Shown: positions 59,528 to 64,000 of the stretch, in pieces
Position numbering within the stretch: the stretch's first letter is position 1
Layout of the letters: every line of letters starts with the position of its first letter
Assembly: GCA_958431155.1 (NCBI GenBank)
Contig: OY288106.1
Span: forward strand, 381,937 to 445,936
DNA from: an uncultured candidatus Porisulfidus sp.
Lineage (GTDB): Bacteria > Pseudomonadota > Gammaproteobacteria > Poriferisulfidales > Poriferisulfidaceae
Reading direction: 5' to 3'
Length of the DNA stretch: 64,000 nt
The notes under the pieces: generated by a model
Database searches by the model: none
What the model was told of the DNA's origin: nothing
Seen by the model: the letters and a program-made list of their open reading frames with translations, nothing else
Translations under genes and position numbers: made by a program

Positions 59528-60721
59528 TCAGTCCCAACTGAGTGCCCCGCCGGTCTGGTACTCGGTCACTCGGGTCTCGAAGAAATTCTTCTCCTTCTTC
59601 AGGTCCAGGGTTTCCGACATCCACTGAAACGGATTCTGGGCCCCCGGGAACTGCGTCGGCAGGCCGATCTGAGCCAGTCTTCGATTGGCAATGAACTTGA
59701 CGTAGTCCTCGAAGACGGGAGCGTTCATTCCCAGAATGCCGCGCGGCATGGTGTCGTAGGCATAAGCGATTTCCAACTCCACACCCTCCAGGATCAGGTC
59801 GATCATCCGCTGCTGGAATTCTCCGGACCACAACTGCGGATTTTCGATCTTGATCTGGTTGATGACGTCGATGCCGAAATTCATATGCATGGACTCGTCG
59901 CGCAGGATGTACTGGAACTGCTCGGCAACGCCGGTCAACTTGTTGCGTCGGCCCATCGACAGAATCTGCGAGAATCCCACGTAGAAGAAGATTCCCTCGA
60001 ACACGACATAGAACGCAATCAGATCGCGCAACAGGCGCTGGTCGTTCTCATAGGTCCCAGTCTGGAACTGCGGATCCCCCAAACTATGAGTGAAGGGGAG
60101 CGCCCATTCCGCCTTGCGGGCCACGGACGGCAATTCCCGATACATGTTGAACACCTCGCCTTGGTCCAGTCCCAGTGATTCGACGCAGTACTGGTAGGCG
60201 TGGGTGTGGATCGCTTCCTCGAACGCCTGGCGCAGCAGGTACTGCCGACATTCCGGATTGGTGATGTGCCGGTACACGGCCAGCACCAGATTGTTGGCCA
60301 CCAGCGAGTCGGCGGTGGAAAAGAATCCGAGGTTGCGCTTGACGATCATGCGTTCGTCTTCGGTCAGGCCGTCCGGGTCCTTCCACAGCTCGATGTCTGC
60401 GGTCATGTTGATTTCCTGCGGCATCCAATGATTGTTGCAGGCGGACAGGTATTTCTCCCAGGCCCAGGTGTACTTGAAAGGAACCAACTGGTTCAGGTCG
60501 GCACGGCAGTTGATGATTTGCTTGTCGTCCACCTGGATGCGGGCCGCACCCATTTCCAGGGTTTCCAGGCCTGTGGCTCCGGCACCGGCTTCAGCGGGAG
60601 GTGTTTCCGTGACGGCCGGAGGCGAGGGAAGGTTTGATTCCAAGGCGAGGTCGACGGCCGGCGGTGGGGCGTCCGGCACAGAGAGTGGATCATTCCAAGC
60701 GGTAGGAGTCGTAGTTGTCAT
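59528..60721 (-). CDS. nrdB: ribonucleoside-diphosphate reductase class Ia, beta subunit
   Basis: Carries the di-iron site and stable tyrosyl radical for NrdA. The 397-residue protein has [13 protein letters not shown] near residue 111 (first iron aspartate), the ligand helix [13 protein letters not shown] with E169, H172 and the radical tyrosine Y176 four residues after the histidine, [14 protein letters not shown] near 249, and [18 protein letters not shown] near 277. The overall sequence is closest to the branch that includes chlamydial class Ic proteins, but the tyrosine is kept, so a Tyr radical is expected. The long proline-rich N-terminus (about residues 10-50) is poorly conserved. GGAGGCC precedes the ATG, 25 bases after nrdA. 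Confidence 0.93.
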   Translation of the reverse strand: MTTTTPTAWNDPLSVPDAPPPAVDLALESNLPSPPAVTETPPAEAGAGATGLETLEMGAARIQVDDKQIINCRADLNQLVPFKYTWAWEKYLSACNNHWMPQEINMTADIELWKDPDGLTEDERMIVKRNLGFFSTADSLVANNLVLAVYRHITNPECRQYLLRQAFEEAIHTHAYQYCVESLGLDQGEVFNMYRELPSVARKAEWALPFTHSLGDPQFQTGTYENDQRLLRDLIAFYVVFEGIFFYVGFSQILSMGRRNKLTGVAEQFQYILRDESMHMNFGIDVINQIKIENPQLWSGEFQQRMIDLILEGVELEIAYAYDTMPRGILGMNAPVFEDYVKFIANRRLAQIGLPTQFPGAQNPFQWMSETLDLKKEKNFFETRVTEYQTGGALSWD

Positions 60722-60746
60722 GATGGCCTCCTTCGTGGGTGGGGGA

Positions 60747-63653
60747 CTACTGGCAGGCCTCGCAGTCTTCGTCCATGGAGCAGAACGGAGTAGCGCTGTC
60801 GCCGGTGTCCGGGCTGACCGCATTCGCGGCAACCGCGTTGAGGTGGCTGCGCTCGTCGCCGGTGCTTTTCTCGACATGGGTGGCGCCGAGCGAACGCAGG
60901 TAGTAGGTAGTCTTCAGGCCGCGCACCCAAGCCAGCTTGTACAGATTGTCAAGATCGCGCCCGGAGGGCGTGGCCATGTAGAGGTTCAGCGACTGCGCCT
61001 GATCAATCCATTTTTGTCGGCGTGAGGCGGCTTCCACCAGCCAGCGCGGATCCAGTTCAAATGCCGTGGTGTACAACTGCTTGATCTCGTCCGGGATGCG
61101 GGCGATGTCCTGAATGCCTCCGTTGTAATGCTTGAGGTCGTTGATCATCACGTCGTCCCACAGCCCCAGTTTCTTGAGGTCACGCACCAGGTACAGGTTG
61201 ACGACCGTGAATTCGCCGGACAGGTTGGACTTGACGAACAAGTTCTGGTAGGTGGGCTCAATGCTTTGCGTTACGCCGGTGATATTGGAAATGGTGGCGG
61301 TCGGTGCGATGGCCATCGTGTTGGAATTGCGGATTCCAAGGCGTACCTTCTCGCGCAGGTCGTCCCAGTCCAGCGTGGTGTCAGCATTGACCTGGTAGAA
61401 CCGCTTGTCGCCCCGCGTCTGGCGCACCTTCTCGATTGAGTCGATGGGCAGGATTCCCTGAGACCACAGCGACCCTTGGAAGCTCGGATAGGTGCCGCGT
61501 TCCTGGGCCAGGTCGGTGGAAGCAGAAATAGCGAAATAACTGACCGCTTCCATGGACCGGTCGGCGAATTCGACGGCCTCTTCGCTGGCATAGGGGACGC
61601 GTAACTGGTACAGCGCATCCTGGAAGCCCATCAGGCCAAGCCCGACCGGGCGGTGGAGCAGGTTGGAGCGGCGCGCCTTGGCGACGCTGTAGTAGTTGTA
61701 ATCGATGACGTTGTCCAGCATGCGCATGGCGGTGCGCACGGTGCGCTCGAGTTTATCCATCATCAGGCCGTTATCGTCGACATGGGCGGCAAGGTTGATG
61801 GAACCGAGATTGCACACGGCGATCTCATCGTCGGAAGTGTTAAGTGTGATCTCGGTGCACAGGTTGGACGAGTGGATCACGCCATGATGCTGCTGGGGGG
61901 AGCGCAGGTTGCAGACGTCCTTGAAGGTAATCCAGGGATGGCCGGTCTCGTAGAGCATGCCGAGCATCTTTCGCCACAGGTCCCTCGCGTGGACCGTCTT
62001 GAAGTTTTCGACTTGCCCGTTTGCCGCCATTGCCTCGTATTGGACATAGCGGGCCTCGAATTCTTCGCCGACCAGGTCGTGCAGGTCGGCCGTGTCGCTC
62101 GGGCTGAACAGGGTCCAGTCGCCGTCGTCAGCGACGCGCTTCATGAACAGGTCCGGAACCCAGTTGGCGGTGTTCATGTCATGCGTGCGTCGCCGGTCGT
62201 CGCCGGTGTTCTTGCGCAACTCCAGGAATTCCTCAATGTCCAGATGCCAGGTTTCGAGATAGGCGCACATGGCGCCCTTGCGCTTGCCGCCCTGATTGAC
62301 CGCGACGGCCGTGTCGTTGGCCACCTTGAGGAACGGCACCACGCCTTGGGAGCGTCCGTTGGTGCCCTTGATGTGCGAGCCCATGGCGCGGATCCGGGTC
62401 CAGTCGTTGCCGAGCCCGCCGGCGAACTTCGATAGCATGGCGTCATCCTTGATGGAACTGAAGATGCCGTCCAGGTCGTCTGGCACGGTGGTCAGGTAGC
62501 AGGAGGACAACTGCGGGCGCAGGGTGCCTGAGTTGAACAGGGTGGGGGTTGAGCTCATGAAGTCGAAAGTCGACAGCAGGTTGTAGAACTCGATGGTCCG
62601 GGCTTCCCGGTCCACTTCGGGTCCGGCCAAGCCCATGGCCACGCGCATAAAAAAGGCCTGAGGCATTTCGAAACGGGTGCTGTTCGAGTGTATGAAGTAG
62701 CGGTCATACAACGTCTGCAGGCCAAGATAGGTGAATTGCATGTCCCGCTCCGGCACGATGGCGGCGGCCAATTTTTCCAGGTCGTATTCCTGGGCCAGAT
62801 GCGGGCTGAGCAGTTCGAGTGCGGTGCCGCGGCGGATGTAGTGAGGGAAGTAGTCGGCGTAGTCGACGGTCATCTCTACGGTCTGTGTCTGCACGGGCGC
62901 GTCGTAGACGAATCCCATCGCCTCCCGGCGCAGGCTGTGCAGCAGCAGCCGTGCCGCGACGAACGTATAGTTGGGATCTTTCTCGATCAGGCTACGGGTA
63001 CTGATCGTCAGCTGGCGGTCGACCTCCGCCTCGGGGACGCCGTCGTACAGGTTGCGACAGGTTTCCTCCACGACGGGGTCGGGTGCGACGTCGTCAATGC
63101 CCCGGCAGGCCTCATCGGCGAGTTTGCGTAGGCGCTCCGTGTCCAGCGGGCACAGGGAGCCGTCGGCCGCCTTGACCTGGATGGGAGCGGCAGCCCGCTC
63201 TTCGGGGCTTTGCTCTTCCGCGTCGCGCTCGGCACGTTCGCGGGCGCGCTCCTCCCGGTATAGCACGTACTTCCGGGCCACCTTGTGATGGCCGCCGCGC
63301 ATCAGGGCCAGTTCTACATGGTCCTGGATGTCCTCAATGTGGAACGTGCCGTTTTCCGGATGGCTGCGGGTCAGCGCATGGACAGTCTGCCGGGTGAGGT
63401 CGTCGACCACATCATGGATGCGGCTGGATGCGGCGGCGGTGCCGCCTTCGACGGCGAGGAATGCCTTGGTGATGGCGACCCGGATCTTGGATTCGTCGAA
63501 CGGTGTCAGTTGCCGGTTGCGGCGGATGACCCGGTATTTCCCGGGAGCGGTGGCTTGCAGGCTGGCTTCGGTGAGTGCGCTCGGCCGCGCCGCGCCGGTG
63601 GCGATGCTCGGCTTGCCGGCGGAAGGTTGTTCGGAGATGGTTTCGGTGGTCAT
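60747..63653 (-). CDS. nrdA: ribonucleoside-diphosphate reductase class Ia, alpha subunit
   Basis: Reduces ribonucleotides to deoxyribonucleotides. The 968-residue protein starts [13 protein letters not shown], with GGAGGG upstream. Two ATP-cone regulatory domains occupy about residues 38-130 ([20 protein letters not shown]) and 155-240 ([20 protein letters not shown]), as in Pseudomonas NrdA. The barrel has [16 protein letters not shown] (first redox cysteine), [14 protein letters not shown] (radical cysteine) and [11 protein letters not shown] (second redox cysteine). The [10 protein letters not shown] segment has the radical-transfer tyrosine pair, and the C-terminal [11 protein letters not shown] contains the shuttle cysteines. 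The presence of two cones suggests ATP/dATP-controlled oligomerisation. Confidence 0.95.
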   Translation of the reverse strand: MTTETISEQPSAGKPSIATGAARPSALTEASLQATAPGKYRVIRRNRQLTPFDESKIRVAITKAFLAVEGGTAAASSRIHDVVDDLTRQTVHALTRSHPENGTFHIEDIQDHVELALMRGGHHKVARKYVLYREERARERAERDAEEQSPEERAAAPIQVKAADGSLCPLDTERLRKLADEACRGIDDVAPDPVVEETCRNLYDGVPEAEVDRQLTISTRSLIEKDPNYTFVAARLLLHSLRREAMGFVYDAPVQTQTVEMTVDYADYFPHYIRRGTALELLSPHLAQEYDLEKLAAAIVPERDMQFTYLGLQTLYDRYFIHSNSTRFEMPQAFFMRVAMGLAGPEVDREARTIEFYNLLSTFDFMSSTPTLFNSGTLRPQLSSCYLTTVPDDLDGIFSSIKDDAMLSKFAGGLGNDWTRIRAMGSHIKGTNGRSQGVVPFLKVANDTAVAVNQGGKRKGAMCAYLETWHLDIEEFLELRKNTGDDRRRTHDMNTANWVPDLFMKRVADDGDWTLFSPSDTADLHDLVGEEFEARYVQYEAMAANGQVENFKTVHARDLWRKMLGMLYETGHPWITFKDVCNLRSPQQHHGVIHSSNLCTEITLNTSDDEIAVCNLGSINLAAHVDDNGLMMDKLERTVRTAMRMLDNVIDYNYYSVAKARRSNLLHRPVGLGLMGFQDALYQLRVPYASEEAVEFADRSMEAVSYFAISASTDLAQERGTYPSFQGSLWSQGILPIDSIEKVRQTRGDKRFYQVNADTTLDWDDLREKVRLGIRNSNTMAIAPTATISNITGVTQSIEPTYQNLFVKSNLSGEFTVVNLYLVRDLKKLGLWDDVMINDLKHYNGGIQDIARIPDEIKQLYTTAFELDPRWLVEAASRRQKWIDQAQSLNLYMATPSGRDLDNLYKLAWVRGLKTTYYLRSLGATHVEKSTGDERSHLNAVAANAVSPDTGDSATPFCSMDEDCEACQ

Positions 63654-63763
63654 CTTTTTAGTTATCCCTCCATTTATGGATTCGGACCCCATCCGGAGGC
63701 TGCTCGACTCCGGATGCATCCCGCTTGCTTACAGGCAAAAGGAATATCCCACAATGGGATATC

Positions 63764-63809
63764 CACAATATATAGAGTTAATTCTCCATGTCAACCACCA
63801 TAGAGTGTA
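63764..63809 (-). promoter_or_regulatory. nrdAB promoter with two NrdR boxes
   Basis: On the minus strand a promoter TTGACA-N16-TATATT (bases 63795 to 63768) drives nrdA. CCACAATATATAGAGT (63764-63779) matches 14 of 16 positions of the NrdR box ACACWATATWTWGTGT and covers the -10. A weaker match lies 30 bases away at 63794-63809 and abuts the -35. Paired boxes three helical turns apart are the known NrdR arrangement. ATATCCACA at 63760-63768 is one mismatch from a DnaA box, and a palindrome (ATATCCCA-CAA-TGGGATAT) sits beside it. The remaining bases to the window edge show no recognisable gene. Confidence 0.75.
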
Positions 63810-64000
63810 GAGGAATGTGGAGCACTCAGCTAAATTATGTGGAGAACCCTTCGATTCTGTGGAAAAGCGCTGAAATGACTGGGGAAATGTTCCTGTTCAA
63901 CCAGTTTTTGAGGGGAATTCGGCAGGGGAGATGTGAAAAACTTATGACTATTCTGATTTTGTATGGAAATCCTGCTGCTGATAATTTATTTTTATGGGAA

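Noticed and set aside
1-64000. CRISPR arrays, rRNA or complete tRNA genes
   Set aside because: No regularly spaced direct repeats, rRNA sequence or foldable tRNA was seen in reading the window.

Overview
The window is a chromosomal segment of a high-GC proteobacterium. It is most likely a gammaproteobacterium: 6S RNA lies just downstream of zapA, the order gshB - tonB-like - yqgE - ruvX - pyrR - pyrB - pyrC' - pyrK - proC - yggT is conserved, and cmoA/cmoB, fabA, tatD and a class Ia ribonucleotide reductase are present. The PPi-type phosphofructokinase and two AlkB-type hydroxylases would suit a sulfur-oxidising or hydrocarbon-using lineage, but I cannot name a genus from sequence alone.

Layout. 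1-7.2 kb: a sulfurtransferase cut by the window edge, tRNA wobble-uridine modification genes cmoA/cmoB, PPi-phosphofructokinase, a CPA2 antiporter, an FMN-dependent 2-hydroxyacid dehydrogenase, ampD and msrB. 7.3-16.3 kb: a 26-residue membrane peptide, gshA, djlA, a FAH-family hydrolase, a ferredoxin-NADP reductase paired with a Rieske ferredoxin, ilvA, 6S RNA with zapA and a ZapB-like gene, three small unknown genes and tpx. 16.4-26.6 kb: metK-ahcY (SAM cycle), gshB (with gshA this completes glutathione synthesis), then a tightly overlapping pyrimidine block that includes a catalytically dead dihydroorotase, then proC-yggT. 26.6-28.0 kb: a small AT-richer insertion with a nuclease remnant and a toxin-antitoxin pair whose toxin is frameshifted. 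28-37.8 kb: metA-type acyltransferase, a P-loop ATPase, aldehyde dehydrogenase, tatD, trhO, fabA, and a MerR-family regulator divergent from an AlkB-like hydroxylase, then dinB.

37.8-57.0 kb is an accessory island with visibly lower GC. I read it as a ribosomally made, post-translationally modified peptide (RiPP/TOMM) gene cluster. A precursor with a nitrile-hydratase-like (NHLP) leader ends in a five-residue core, LCCCL. A fused leader-binding/YcaO cyclodehydratase could convert the cysteines to thiazolines. An HlyD-type protein, a C39-peptidase ABC transporter and a second NHLM-type ABC transporter would cleave the leader and export the product. Also present are an RND/MMPL exporter in the precursor's direction, a VAO-family flavoprotein with a predicted covalent-FAD histidine, a 369-residue unknown protein, a TraB/GumN protein, and an 805-residue protein fusing an AlkB-like membrane di-iron hydroxylase to what looks like a degenerate GlnE nucleotidyltransferase. 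The tiny Cys3 core and the AlkB-GlnE fusion are the most unusual items. A decayed IS30-type element lies between the precursor promoter and the export genes.

57.0-64.0 kb returns to ordinary chromosome: an SDR, a DASS/SLC13 carboxylate transporter, nrdB and nrdA. The nrdA promoter has two NrdR boxes overlapping the -10 and -35 regions.
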